Source: Xenoacremonium recifei
Taxonomy: Eukaryota; Ascomycota; Sordariomycetes; Hypocreales; Nectriaceae
Direction of reading: 5' to 3'
Length of the DNA: 64,000 bases
Assembly: GCA_012184525.1 (NCBI GenBank)
Contig: WOFQ01000059.1
Coordinates: 124,001 to 188,000, forward strand
Below the pieces are notes generated by a model, which ran no database searches, was not told the origin of the DNA, and was given only the letters and a program-made list of their open reading frames with translations. Position 1 is the stretch's first letter; every line of letters begins with the position of its first letter. Below, piece after piece: positions 10,883 through 22,023 of this stretch. The position numbers were made by a program, and so were the translations under genes.

Positions 10883-11657
10883 ATGACGGGAAGTGGTCGT
10901 GAACGCGGTAAGGCACAACTCTCTTTTTGTGGTAATCAAATTTTCTGATCTTCCAAGGGCGACCCCCGGGTGAGCCGACCAAGAAGCGCAAAGCCGATGA
11001 AGACCTTTCGTCCAACCCAAACTCAAAGAAGTCGCGCGATCGCCAGAATAACCTCCCCGCGGACCGACGAGAGTTCGAGCGTGCTAAGAAGGCATTCAAG
11101 ACGGCATGGAGTCGGGCGCAAAACAAGCTCAAGCAATCAAGTGAATATCTCCATGCCGATGAGCAGACCCAAAAAGCCTTAATAGATCAGACCAAGTTGG
11201 ACCTCGACCTCAAGTAGTAAGTGATCTAGATTTGTGGTAACAATTGTGCTAATTATTTTCCAGCATCGCGAAATGCAGACATCCCGACTACAGCTTTGCA
11301 CAGTTGCGAGCTGAGGGTCTTGATGGTGATTCGGAATTTGAGGATGATCTTTCTCCGAGCGGTCTCTTAGAGGCTGACATATATGATCGCGATTTAAATC
11401 GCCAAACAAACGAGATTACGGAGAAGGAAGAGACACACGGCAAGTTGGCTGCTCAGACAAGGCTGGTATGGAATTCCTCCTTGGCTTGTATACACATACT
11501 AATACCGTTCTAGAAATTCGATGCAAGTCGGCTGGCAGGATTCTGCCAGGAGCTTCGAACCCCTCTTACTTGGCTCTTCCGGAAGTGTCTAAGGATCAGA
11601 AAGAACCCCTCTAGATGCGGATGCGCTGAGTTTATTACCAAAATATGGACAAGTTGA
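10883..11657 (+). CDS. Hypothetical basic, probably nuclear protein
   Basis: Four exons (10883-10907, 10958-11216, 11264-11465, 11514-11657) keep phase across three GT-AG introns and give 209 residues. The N terminus is Gly/Arg-rich and followed by two basic clusters (TKKRKADED and SKKSRDRQ) that look like nuclear localisation signals. A charged, probably helical region follows (REFERAKKAFKTAWSRAQNKLK), then an acidic region (DGDSEFEDDLSPS) and a C terminus with several Cys. I do not recognise a family. The last exon is the least certain: it ends inside the segment shared with the 3' UTR of the repeat-peptide gene, and reading through the third intron also gives a short ending. The gene may be young or decaying. 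Confidence 0.5.
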
Positions 11658-11688
11658 CACATGGTCAGGCGCTTGGGAACATACACTG
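11646..11688 (+). repeat. Dispersed 43-nt element, second copy of 7448-7490
   Basis: The segment starting TGGACAAGTTGACA and containing ATGGTCAGGCGCTTGGGAA is nearly identical to 7448-7490 in the 3' UTR of the repeat-peptide gene; only a few positions differ. Flanks do not match. It may mark a shared 3'-end region or a fragment of a mobile element. Confidence 0.7.
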
Positions 11689-11707
11689 CACCCTCATAGC
11701 ACTACCA

Positions 11708-11805
11708 CGTTAGGGTTAATTAAGGTTAGGGTGGTTAGGTTCAGATTAGGGTGGTGAGGTTCAGATTAGGGATTCAGTTTGTAATTAGTTAGGGCTTAGG
11801 TAATA
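11708..11805 (+). repeat. Degenerate TTAGGG-like interstitial repeats
   Basis: Several TTAGGG or close variants (GTTAGGGTTA, GGTTAGGGTGG, GATTAGGGATTCAG) occur within about 100 bases on the plus strand. TTAGGG is the telomere repeat of most filamentous ascomycetes. A similar, longer patch lies at 54920-55045. Confidence 0.7.
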
Positions 11806-12051
11806 GAGTTGTAAGAATTCTCGGGGTATTAACTGAAATATATTGCAGTATTTTATGCTGTATTTGAATAAAGATTCGGGCTCAGAATCTCTCTCTAAAT
11901 TCAGTCTATTTTGCTTTAGGTACTAGCCAGTCAGAGGGGAGTGCGTTTGTTAGTCGGACCTTTTAAATATTTAAGATCAGGAACTCTTCGCTGATTTGTA
12001 ACTTAAAAACGGAGGAGGCTGATGATACACCTAAGTATTCGTTCTGACGAG

Positions 12052-13037
12052 TGTATGCACTTAGACAGCGGAATGCCTCGCTGGTAAGATACCGTATTCG
12101 AGTGGACACAACAATGCCCAAGAATACCATCTCCGGCAATTATATCTTGGACAAACAGCTTTTTGTGCACTTGGGCTTTGTAGCCCAAAGCGAAAGCGAG
12201 ATGGAAGAAGAACCCCGAAGTCAGGCAATAAGCCTCGCCAAGGAGGCTGACCTGCGATCGTATTCACCGGTAATACGTTTCAATGGGAGTCAGAGGGGCA
12301 GAATATGGATGCAATGGTTCTGTCGCCGTACGAGACACGAGTCCAAGACGCTCTTGTAAAGGCTGTCGCGGCAGCAAACCCTCATACTATCATCGTCAAT
12401 ACAACGGGGGTTCCTGTTGAGCTACCCTGGCTTGATGATATTGCTGCCCCTGTTCAAGCTTGGTATGGTGGTCAAGAAACTGGAAACTCTATTGTTGATC
12501 TTGTCGGAGATGTGGACGCGAGTGGCAGATTACCTATGACATGGCCCCGTGCCTATGAGCACACTGCTTGCTACGGCCACTTCGGTCATGACTTGCTCGA
12601 ATCCCGCGAGGTGGAGTATGTCGAAGGGGTTTTCATGGGATACTGACATTTCGGCCGGCTCTGGAATACGGACAAAGAGGCCCTCTTTAGCCGTCACCAT
12701 AGCCTTTGATACTCCCTCTTATTGCGAAGACCCCGAAAGTGAGATATCTTCGACTTGGAAATTGGTATAGCTAAGGCCGTATCCAAAAGCAAAGTCAAAA
12801 TTATCGGGCAATATGCTGGCTCTTACATCGCATAAGTATATCTAGCACCACCGTAAGTTGATGGCATTGAACGACCGATGAAGACTTTGGTAGACTTCGA
12901 TAAGGTCATCTTACAGCCTGAAGGGGAGCAAAATATCGAAATTCAGTTCAGTCATGAATCGGCAGCATTCTGGGACGAGGATGCCCATAAATAGAGGGGT
13001 AGTGCTAGGACTTATGAAGTCATATTATCTAGTAGCT
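12052..13037 (+). pseudogene. Decayed GH3 beta-glucosidase, C-terminal remnant
   Basis: The best preserved part (12305-12646) reads as the C-terminal sandwich domain of family 3 beta-glucosidases (NTTGVPVELPWLDD, AWYGGQETGN, GRLPMTWPR). A one-base loss near 12250 separates it from the upstream segment (GFVAQSESEMEEE). An in-frame TGA at 12644-12646 stands where the family has an arginine before HFGRLWNTD. Further on, the fibronectin-type domain is readable (KTLVDFDKV, AAFWDEDAHK) and is cut by TAG where Trp is expected. The catalytic N-terminal domain is missing. The C-to-T style nonsense changes resemble RIP. Non-functional. Confidence 0.85.
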
Positions 13038-13274
13038 CGAATCAGGAGGATATTATTAAGCAAAAGCTTCTGCATATACAGCAGGGTTTCCTTTTTGGTC
13101 CATAGAGTGTATTTTGATCGGTAACGACTGTGTGTCTTCCGTACTGCGTGTTTCTTTTGTGTTGCCAAGAGAAGAGAAGAGAGGAAAGGAGAAGACAGGA
13201 AGCGCATTTCCTGACCAACGTCGCCCTCGGCATGCCTCGCAGATCATCGTAGGATCAATGGATACCGTCACAAC

Positions 13275-14706
13275 TTAGAAATGGCATCCTAGTCCAAGTG
13301 GGAATTCCCCAGATCCTACCCCTTCCTTGCCCAAATATTCACCGACCCATACTTCACCATTGTCAGACCTTGTGCCCATGAAGTAGTAAGGGAACTCGGT
13401 AAAAATTGCCAGCTGCCGGAGCCGGGGCGCAATATCCATCATTCTTCGGATAAGAGTGCAATACCAGCGGCTCATCTCTACCTGGGTGAACCCGACGGTC
13501 CTGGGTTGTACGCCTGGAAACACGAATCCTCGACCAAGCCATGCTCTCCAAAGCGTGAATGCAAACTTGTTGAGTGCTATCTTGTCGACGACCTCTGCCA
13601 CTCTGTCTAACTTGGCCTTGCGCGACGTTAGTTCAATATTGGGACAGTCCAACCCGTAGGAGAGGCAGGCAGTGGCTACTTACTAGATGCTCGATATCTA
13701 TTCTCTCCACCTTATCAGGCGATCCCCTTTCCCGCTCAGTAAGAACCAGCCATCCGAGGTTTGGAAAATCAGCGACAATCTGTTCAAGAGCGTTGCCGAG
13801 CAGGATTTGCGGCGCTTCCTGTTTGGACCTGAGCTCGTTGTAGTAAAGATGTAACCGACGGAGCGAGGCTAGCCGTGGATCATCACTTGTTCTGTAGGCC
13901 TTTTTCAAGGCTCGGTACGCTGCGGAATCTGTCCATTCCGCGAGAGAAACGGAGCGGAGTATATCGAGATTGCAGCGATTCAAAATCGCCCTCAATATCC
14001 CTTCGTCTGTTGTGACTGAAAGAGAGCGAAGTTCTTCCCACTTACCGGTCGAATTGTTAAGTTGTTCACAGAAACGTTGAACATTGTTGGGAGACGTAGA
14101 GCACCAGAGGAACTTCATGCTCCGAAGAGCGGGCATTCGGGCTAGAGCCGCAACCATAAGATCGACAGTTACACCATCCATCCATCTAAGGGGGGTCCCT
14201 CTCGTGAATGGTTTGAACCACGCGGCTGCGACTCGTCGTGTTTTCTTGGGGGGCTCTCGAATGTAATATTGTGGGATGCCCAGTTCCTCTCTGAAAAACT
14301 CGGTGGGTAATCCTGTGGAAATTATCACGGGCTGTTGTCTGGTCTCCTCTATGACTTCCTCGTAAAAATATTCCTGGACGTCCTCAGGAGCTTCCAACCA
14401 AATCGTAATGGTCCTGAAAATTTTAGTGCAGATCAAGCGAGCGGAAGAGAGAACGCACCGAAAGGATTGACGAATCTCAGCTGTCGGGCCTGCATTACTG
14501 AGAAAGGCTTGGAACTTATGACGAATAACCGGTGGATTAGCATCGAATCGAATGCCTTCAAAGAGCTTGTGGAAGAATAGTCGTCGAAGTTCTCGTGAGG
14601 CCAAAACCAGGTTCTTTCGAGTGGCAGGATCTGTGAATGTCCAGATCTGGTCCAATACCTCGGGGGGGAATTCACCCAAATTCATATTCCATTGTGACTT
14701 CTCCAT
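13275..14706 (-). CDS. F-box protein (copy 2, apparently intact)
   Basis: Three exons (14706-14459, 14413-13684, 13616-13275) give 439 residues. The F-box is at about residues 8-55 (GEFPPEVLDQIWTFTDP, then ASRELRRLFF), followed by leucine-rich-like segments (LRSMKFLW, LRRLHLYY, LGWLVLTE). F-box proteins link SKP1-cullin ubiquitin ligases to substrates; the substrate here is unknown. The first intron is 45 nt and read-through is open, so a simple ORF call would include 15 extra residues; the paralogue at 16168 shows the same exon-1 length (248 nt) and supports removal. A longer open frame extends upstream, but the start at 14706 follows a probable 5'-UTR intron acceptor (TTTCAG) and begins at the family N terminus. 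Confidence 0.75.
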
Positions 14707-16167
14707 AGTCTGAAACATTATTAGACGCAAAGCATACTGTACTGAAACGTTTACGTACCGAATCGCCAGGGATGAAAGTAATGGAATGCTGCGAACTGGG
14801 TTGTGAGTTCGGCGATTCCGGTGACTGGGCTCCCGTGGCTGTAGGGGCCTAAGAGGCCTGCGGGCTGGCAAGAATCCTTGCAGGGGCAAGAGGAAAAGCG
14901 ACGGACAGGTCGAAGAAGAGAATGCGTTTTCTGAATTCCAAGATTCCGTCTGACCGCTCTTTGACGTCGACTCGTTCGTCCTCTTTTGCCTTGCTGTTCT
15001 TGCGCGGCTTCGATCTCGATATGGAATTCGACGTATCAGGCCGGTGATTTGCTGCAAATGCTCAAGACCGACCGAGACTCATTGCGATGCAACATGTGCC
15101 ATCGTTCTAATATGGGGAAGCAATGGAAATGCTTACGGTCCCACGTTAGGCACCGTCAGGCGCAGCTGGCAGAAGTCAGGTAGAGGCACCAGAAGTGCAC
15201 ATTCCGGAAAATTGTACCTCCCGAACTTCCGGAGTCACACAAGCACCAAAAGAGCCGGACAGAGCGAGTCTCAGTCAGGTTGGAAAAAATGGTTCTGATC
15301 TTTTATCCAGGCTACCTGTGGTAATCCTGTCGAACTCAGCTTGAAAGAGACAAACAGGTCAACCTAGACAAGCAAGTCCGCCAGTTCAAGAGCCACAAGA
15401 GTAAAGTCCAGTTCAGATAAGCTTCTCAGCCGCTCCCCGTCGCACACTTCATTGCGCTAGAGTTCTTGCTATGCTGTGGTTGCAAGCATTCTTGCAATAA
15501 TCTCGAGACTCGCAGACGTATCCTCCTCTTTACAACAGCACCGTGCCGCTGTCGGCATGCTCTGCTGCCTCCATTCCCCATCCCAATCCTTGTGGAGCTG
15601 AGTTTCTTCCATCTACCACGCGACACATCGTCAAATGTTTCCAAGATACTTAGATCGGCTATTGATCGAATCGTATTGCTGTCACTCGCGAGAGTTCCAA
15701 TTTCTGCAACGTGACCATAACCTATACTGATGATACGATCCACATGCAGGCATGGCTACCCCAGAATACTGTGACTGATCGTCTCTAGCATATCGAGGGT
15801 TTTAACTGGTAAGCTGGTTTGCATCCAGCGGGTTTGATGGGAAATTTGGCTTCGGTTGGGGAAGGTTATGCTCTATCTGGACCGATGGTGGCCTGGGATC
15901 GCAAGTTTATCTGAGTAAGAAATTTCGACTGCTATCTCCTTCAATATTTCGCCTCCACTACATCTAAAAATTCTGTCGTCATTGACAAGAGCGAAGAATG
16001 TGTGAGCGTCCAATTTGATGATCTACTGGCGCGGACATGAATCCCAGTATCGAGCTACATGACTATTCTTGGGAATATACTGAGTACCTCCTGAGCAATT
16101 TTCCCGGGTAACGCTCTATTCGACCAGCCCATCTCCGCAGCAGATCCTCCGTTGAACACTGCAGATT
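14707..16167. other. Intergenic, no supported gene
   Basis: About 1.46 kb between two F-box copies. It holds the probable 5'-UTR intron of copy 2 (donor GTACGT near 14758, acceptor TTTCAG near 14710). Other open frames are short and lack features. Confidence 0.5.
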
Positions 16168-17473
16168 CTAATCCCGCGTTTCATCCTCAAGTCCACAAGG
16201 GAAAGCTTCGGAGCGAGACAGGCCTTCCCAACGATGTCGAACCACTCGAATTCCACCATTCGGACCTCTTCTGTCGCCCATGTAAATCTCAGGGAATTCC
16301 ACCAGGATTGCCATTTCCTCAAGTCCGGATGCGGTTGTCATCACGGTTTCAATGGCGTCCTGATACCATTGATCTAACTCTCCTTGGTTAAGTTCATATT
16401 GGTCTCGTGTTTCGTCTGGTCGTAAGAAACCTTTAGTGAGCCGCTTTGTCCAGAAGGTAAAGGCGAACTTCTCTAGACTCAAATCACGGATTAATTCGGC
16501 CATGCGTCTCAAATAAATGCGCTAATTATTATGGTAAGCCTTACACTTCGGTGGTGTAATAGGGGCTGGAGAGGACTGGGGCTTCCACCTACCACCAACT
16601 GCTTGTTCACCCTTTGCAACGGGTGGCGGACTTCAGAGTTCCGTTCAGTAATTACCAACCACGTGAGTCCTTTAAAATCGACAAGAATATCCCCAAGCTC
16701 ATGGCCCAGAGCAGGAGGCATGGTTTTCATCCACTGGCGTGGATGATCGTAATGCAGATGCAACCGTCTAAGGGTATTCAAAGGCATGTCAAGGCCGCTG
16801 AAATAGAATCGACGCAGCGCCACATACTCTGGGGTACCAACCCACGCCTGGATGTACACATGGCTGAGCACAAGGTCGTCACAAAGCCGCAGAGCCGCTT
16901 CAAAGATGCGGCTACTGCCATCAAAAGCAAGGGAGTATACTGAACCCCATGGTCTGCTTTTGTCGAGCTGAGCACAGATTTGACTGACTTTTGGTTCCGT
17001 TAGGGAAGTCAAGAATAGCCGGACGCGCTGAAGTGCCGGCATCTGTGAAAGAGCCGAAGTTATGCGTTTAGGGAGTGTACCAGTATGAGCCGTGACTGGA
17101 TGGTCAATTGCGGAGAACCATGCCGATGATTGGAGTTCAAGTGGTAACCAGATTAGCCGGATCGTGATGGTCCTGCGAAATGGATTCAGTATTATAAAAG
17201 AAAGGAGAAGAACAATAAAACGTACCGGATAAATTGGCCTATGATATTAGTATCGCTGTAGTCGCAACGAGCAAAATCTCTGAGCAGGGAGTCAACGTGG
17301 TCATGAGTACCGGCAAATCGAACTCTTCTGAAAAACTATTCCATGAACGAGTTGCGAATTACGCGACAGAGCTGCATCATGTTGATTCGGTCCTGGGGGT
17401 CGAGCAAAGACCAGATGAACAGCAGGATCTCCAGCGGAACCCCAAGCAGCATGGCCTGATTGGCCTCCTCCAT
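16168..17473 (-). pseudogene. F-box family gene with a single internal stop (copy 3)
   Basis: Exons 17473-17226 (248 nt), 17172-16593 and 16521-16168 keep phase and would encode 392 residues, but codon 46 is TAG (17338-17336), just after the F-box (GVPLEILLFIWSLLDPQDR). The rest of the frame is open: leucine-rich-like repeats (LNTLRRLHLHYD, LTWLVITERN) and the family C terminus (LEKFAFTFW, EMAILVEFPE, RSEAFPCGLE). The intron positions match copy 2. Only one lesion is seen, so this may be a recent pseudogene, an allele with a nonsense change, or a gene using a later start that lacks the F-box. Confidence 0.8.
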
Positions 17474-18243
17474 ATTCTAGACAAGTATCAGTAACAAGAC
17501 AATGCAATCAGACATTGGGGAAAAAAGAACTAATGCGTCGGCAATGGGTGAAGGACCTACCGCAATTGTAGCCCAGTATTCAGGTTGACCTATTCGGACT
17601 TGGAGGGCAAGGGGAGCAAAGGGTTGTAGAGAACGAGGGGAGAATTTAGAGAGGACCAGAGGAAGGAGAAAAGCTTTTCAAAGCCAACACGGGATTATTA
17701 AATTCCGTCCTGGCTTTTTTCCCGGAGGAGCATCCTTCCTGCTGTGTCCTGCTCCTGCCTCGTCTACGGCAACGTGTTTCATTGCAGAAGATTTGGTATG
17801 TGCGACTCTCTGCTCTGGATCGCCCACTGCCCTAGAAGACTTGAGATAGCCAGCGACACGCGCCACCGGGATCTGACAGTGAACACAACTTTGGTCGGTC
17901 CTGAGCCCTAGTTGTTCTCCCTGGGTAGATATTTCTAATTAGAGTGATTGGAATTGACTCAGAACCTAGCTGCTTCCGCACAGCCCACGTCTTGGTGTGG
18001 GTCATTCATGCGTATCAACAAGAACCATTTTTGGACAGCCACTCAGGATGCGCAGAGTACGCGGACTCTATACGGAGCCGATAAAGGGACAGGAAGATGA
18101 GAGACCCATAACACTTCTCATAAAAAGGGTCTTCCAGTCCAATTGCTCGCTTTTTCTTTCAGTCTCATCTACTTTTTTCTCTTCAAGAGTTTTTCGGTGA
18201 TATTTTTCTTGCTGGTTAGCCTCAAGTCCTTTGCCCTCCAAAC
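17474..18243. other. Intergenic, divergent promoters
   Basis: Separates the F-box copy 3 from the RTA1-like gene. A CT-rich leader (about 18140-18240) precedes the start at 18244. No supported gene. Confidence 0.55.
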
Positions 18244-19261
18244 ATGTCTTCCACAATCTGCAATCCGAACTGGAAAGATGCTTCGTTCAGCTTCTACCGA
18301 TACGAACCCTCTGTGGCCGCTGCAGTGATATTCTGCCTCCTCTTTCTTGCCACAACGCTGGTGCATTTCTGGCAGATGTATCGCACTAGATGTTGGTTCT
18401 TGGGTGCTCTTGTTGGGGGTTGCTTCAGTGAGTGGCCATGTTCATGTTGGAGAACCGAGGGTCTAATTTGTTCTACAGCTGAGTTCATCGGATACGCCGC
18501 CCGAACTGCCTCCGCCAGGCAAGAACCAGGTTGCTGGAAAATGATGCCGTATATCATCCAGAGCGTGTTCATTCTTCTAAGCCCAGCATTATTTTCAGCC
18601 TCGATCTATGTCATCCTCGGACGAATCGTGCAGTTGACTGATGGTGACGCCTATGTCCTCATCAAGCCACGACACATTACGAAAACATTTGTCACCGGGG
18701 ACCTCATCTGTCTTTTCATGCAATGTGCAGGTTGGTAGAGTCAGGACATCAACGACCACACACAGTGACTGATTGTCTTTCTTCTTTCTAGCTGGCGGTC
18801 TGATGGGAGGATCCCGCGCAGTTCCCGCCCTTTACAAAATTGGCAACGGCGTGGTGATTGCCAGTTTGATCCTTCAGCTCATTTGGTTCGCCTTCTTTGT
18901 CATCGTGGCCTCTATGTTTCATCGATCAATGAGACTGTTTCCCACAGCTGCGGCACAACGCCCCGACGTGCGGTGGCAAAGTTATCTAACGACTCTATAC
19001 ATTGTGAGTTTCTTTGTCATGGTTCGGTCATTATTCCGCGCCATCGAGTTTATAGAGGGAAGCAAGGGGTATATTCAGACAACTGAAGTCTTTTTCTATG
19101 TATTTGATGCTGTTCTTATGTTCTTGGCGGTGGTGTATCTGCATTGGAAGCATCCGAGTGAAATTGGTTTATTGCTTCGCGGCGAGGAGCCTTGCACGAA
19201 CGGCCTCAAGCTCGTGACAATAAAGCACAATGAATCCCTGTTGAAAAGATGGAGATCCTAA
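18244..19261 (+). CDS. RTA1-like membrane protein (lipid-translocating exporter family)
   Basis: Exons 18244-18427, 18479-18730 and 18792-19261 give 301 residues. The protein has about seven hydrophobic helices and RTA1-family signatures: a first helix followed by a short loop (WQMYRTR), EFIGYAAR in helix 2, a conserved block around PALFSASIYVILGRIV, GDLICLFMQ in helix 4, and RSLFRAIEFIEG near helix 6. Yeast members (Rta1, Rsb1) are involved in resistance to lipophilic compounds and sphingoid-base efflux, acting in the plasma membrane. The specific substrate here is unknown. Splice sites are canonical and the gene looks intact. Confidence 0.92.
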
Positions 19262-19867
19262 GGGGAGAAGCTGCAGAGGAAAACAATTGGCAGGACCATT
19301 CGCTTTTATATAGTCTCAGTTTACAGATTAGCCTCGTCACTAGAAGACAAACCACAGCTTAGCAGATGATTCGTGCTGACAGCCAGAAATTGACATCGTG
19401 GAGTAGCATAACCGAGTCTATGACTAAAAGCAGATATAATAATGGTGCTGCTGTTTCCTTACTTTAACCCCTGACGGTGAATCATTGCCACAGTTGTAGG
19501 GTGGTCCTGATCTACAGAGGCAGGTAGCTCCGGCTATCCCATTCAACGTAAATACTCTTCTCCTCTCCTATAATCTCTCCTGTGCTCCTCACTCCCCGCC
19601 AAACTATTCTCCTCCAGCTCTCAGTGCCCTTTTCACAACGAATTCACCTCTCGATGGTTTCCTCTTCTCTTACTGTATGCTTCCACTCTAAGCGCTTTCC
19701 TGCCCTACTTTACTATTGGTATTGGCCGCTTAATTCCTAGATCCCATCATAATCTACAAGACGCTGTCGCTCACTGCTTACTTGCCATTCTGAAGCTGTA
19801 TGAGAACCCACCCTTCAATCGTCATCGAATTCTTATTCGCCATTTTTGACACTTGCTAGGTAGTCCT
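19262..19867. other. Intergenic
   Basis: The 3' flank of the RTA1-like gene and pyrimidine-rich promoter of the next gene. Nothing else is seen. Confidence 0.55.
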
Positions 19868-20619
19868 ATGCAGATACGCACGCCATTCATAATGGACGCT
19901 TCGAACCAAGACCATTCTCTCGACCGCGAGGTCAAGACTGAGGATTCAGGCTCAAAGAAAGTCAAGATCGAGGAATCGAATTTGAACGAGATATCAAGTT
20001 CAGATGAGGTCAAAATCGAAGAAGAGTCGATCTTAGACGAGGCCAAAACGGAAGGCGAGGTCAAAACGGACGACGATTACGACGAAGAGAAGATCGAACA
20101 CTGCCATATTATCAGAACTTTGTTCAAGGAGGGAGGGGCTTATTATAGTCTGGCTAACGAAGCAATCAAATCATTTGAGGTACGTTCAAAATAAGCATCA
20201 AGTGACGTGACTAACCGACCCAAAACTGTCAGGCTCTCTGCCCACAATTCCGACATTTCCGTGTGACACCTCAGGTTATCATCAACTTGGGTTTCGGTAT
20301 ATCGCGTGGTGCCCTGAGTGACGAGACAGTACTGGAAGAGAACTATCTCGGAATCATCGCCGCCTTTTCATGCATAAATCAGGTTCTCGAAGATGCGTTC
20401 GTTCGTGAAGAGGGCTACGGAACACTACTCCAGTCAATCCGCGATGCGCACTTCATCGCAACCACGCTGCAGTACCAGGGGGAATGGGCAAGAGAGTTGA
20501 AAGTGGACGAGGAGATTAAGGATGAGGAGATCAAGCATGAGGAGATCAAGCATGAGGAGATCAAGCATGAGGAGATCAAGAATGAGGAGATTAAGGATGT
20601 GGACTTGCAGAATAACTGA
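19868..20619 (+). CDS. Acidic protein with many SUMO-consensus motifs (unknown function)
   Basis: Two exons (19868-20179, 20233-20619) give 232 residues, or 224 from the second ATG at 19892. The N-terminal third is acidic and carries repeated VKTE/VKIE/VKTD motifs. A central segment (about residues 85-190) looks like a folded helical domain, and the C terminus has six tandem five-residue units EEIK[DHN] encoded by a 15-nt repeat. At least eight strict [VIL]KxE matches are present, the consensus for SUMO attachment. The central domain is not one I recognise. Possible roles are a sumoylated nuclear scaffold or regulator; low-complexity charge repeats could also produce the motif by chance. Confidence 0.65.
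20512..20601 (+). repeat. 15-nt in-frame tandem repeat (EEIKx units)
   Basis: Six head-to-tail copies of GAGGAGATCAAGCAT and near variants at the 3' end of the coding region. The central three copies are identical, which suggests recent expansion by slippage. Confidence 0.9.
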
Positions 20620-20925
20620 AGGCAGAGGGTTGAAAATGGATACGGAGTGCAATCAACAGAGTCTAGGTCGCAGGCGGTAGTTACATGATCGGAATAATTG
20701 CGTTTCAGACTTTCATGTTCCCTAGTTCGCACCCCTCAAACTTTTTGTATATAACAGGCAGATCCAATCTAGAAGGACGCAAAGCATAAGATGCAAGATA
20801 TACCATTTACGAACCAAGTTGGAAACTCACTCATATCGTGAATTACTTTGCTTTAGATGACTTGTTGATAGGAATTTATCACAGAAGAGTGTTGCTTTGT
20901 GTGCTCCCGCAAATGGAAAGCAGAC

Positions 20926-22023
20926 TTATCTGGACGTCTCCAGCCAGGAATTCTTCACAAAGTCCAGAGCACCAATAGCGTGGAGCTCCCATGATGTTTT
21001 GCAGAGATCATATGCGTGCTCTTCCCCTTTAGCTACATCAAGCCTGACAATGGTGTCAGGAAGCATTTCTCGGACCACCTTGACAAACCTCTGAGTCGCT
21101 CTCAAATACAGAATGCTATCCGCGTCTCCGTGTTGAATCCAACTAAACAGTCAGTAACAGCGCCGACGTGGACCCAGGATTTAGCTCACATTCTTTTGGG
21201 AAGCCTAGCACCAGCTTTTACTTCTTCGAGAGGAATAAAGTTCATAGGATCGACGGTTCCTGTGTCGATAATGTGCGAGTAGAGGAGGCCGTACTGAGTT
21301 GCTGCAACGGCAAAAGGAGTCATATCAAGTCCTCCCTGTGTTCTAATAGCCTTCTTCTCTTCCTCAATCCTCTGAAGCACTTCGCCTTTGGATGGGAGAT
21401 CTTCGAGTGGGAAGCGGAAGACGGTAGGATCGTTAGGGCCCGGGCCTGACATGATTACCTCGTCTTTGAGGTCCACGAACGGATATGACACCGCGACAGC
21501 AGATATTTCGTCCGGGTGGGATATAGCCATCTGCATGGCACAATAACCACCGGCGGACGAGCCGGTTACCAGGAGGTGAGAGAAGTCGATGGAGTGTTCA
21601 GGAAATTGTGTGCGAAGAATCTCCACAAGATCCTTCCGTGTCCACTTCCAGAAGTCTTCAAAGTCCTCGTTCATATCGGCCAAGCCATTTGCTGAGGGGA
21701 GGAGCTGATAATCGGGAGACACCGTAATAGCAGAATTCTCAAGAGCCAACTTCAAGACCCATGGCGCGAAGAATGCTGCCAAAAGACCATGGCCGTACAT
21801 CAGCCAACCGCCATGGATGTTGATAATGAGCGGGTGGGGGCCGGGCTTCAGATTCTTTGGGATCAAGATTCCGGTTTTGATGTCATGAGAACCGACGGTC
21901 TTATAACTATAGCAGGTTAGATCACAGACTGGAGTCTCCTTTCGATTGCGAAGCTCACGTTTCTTCCAGCACGTTGAAGTGCTGGAACATGGAATCATCC
22001 GGCCATTGACCACCTGCTGCCAT
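20926..22023 (-). CDS. Alpha/beta hydrolase (esterase-like)
   Basis: Three exons (22023-21959, 21906-21190, 21142-20926) give 332 residues with no signal peptide. The fold signatures are an oxyanion-hole HGG (53-55), the nucleophile elbow GSSAG with Ser139, an acidic member in HGDADS and a His in EEHAYD near the C terminus, all in the expected order for an alpha/beta hydrolase of the fold-3 type. A conserved-looking SPDYQLLPSA segment follows the third strand. It probably hydrolyses an ester or lactone in the cytosol. It is divergently transcribed from the sugar isomerase/epimerase at 22816, which is followed by a Zn2Cys6 regulator; the three may act together on a sugar-derived ester or lactone (inference). 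Confidence 0.9.
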
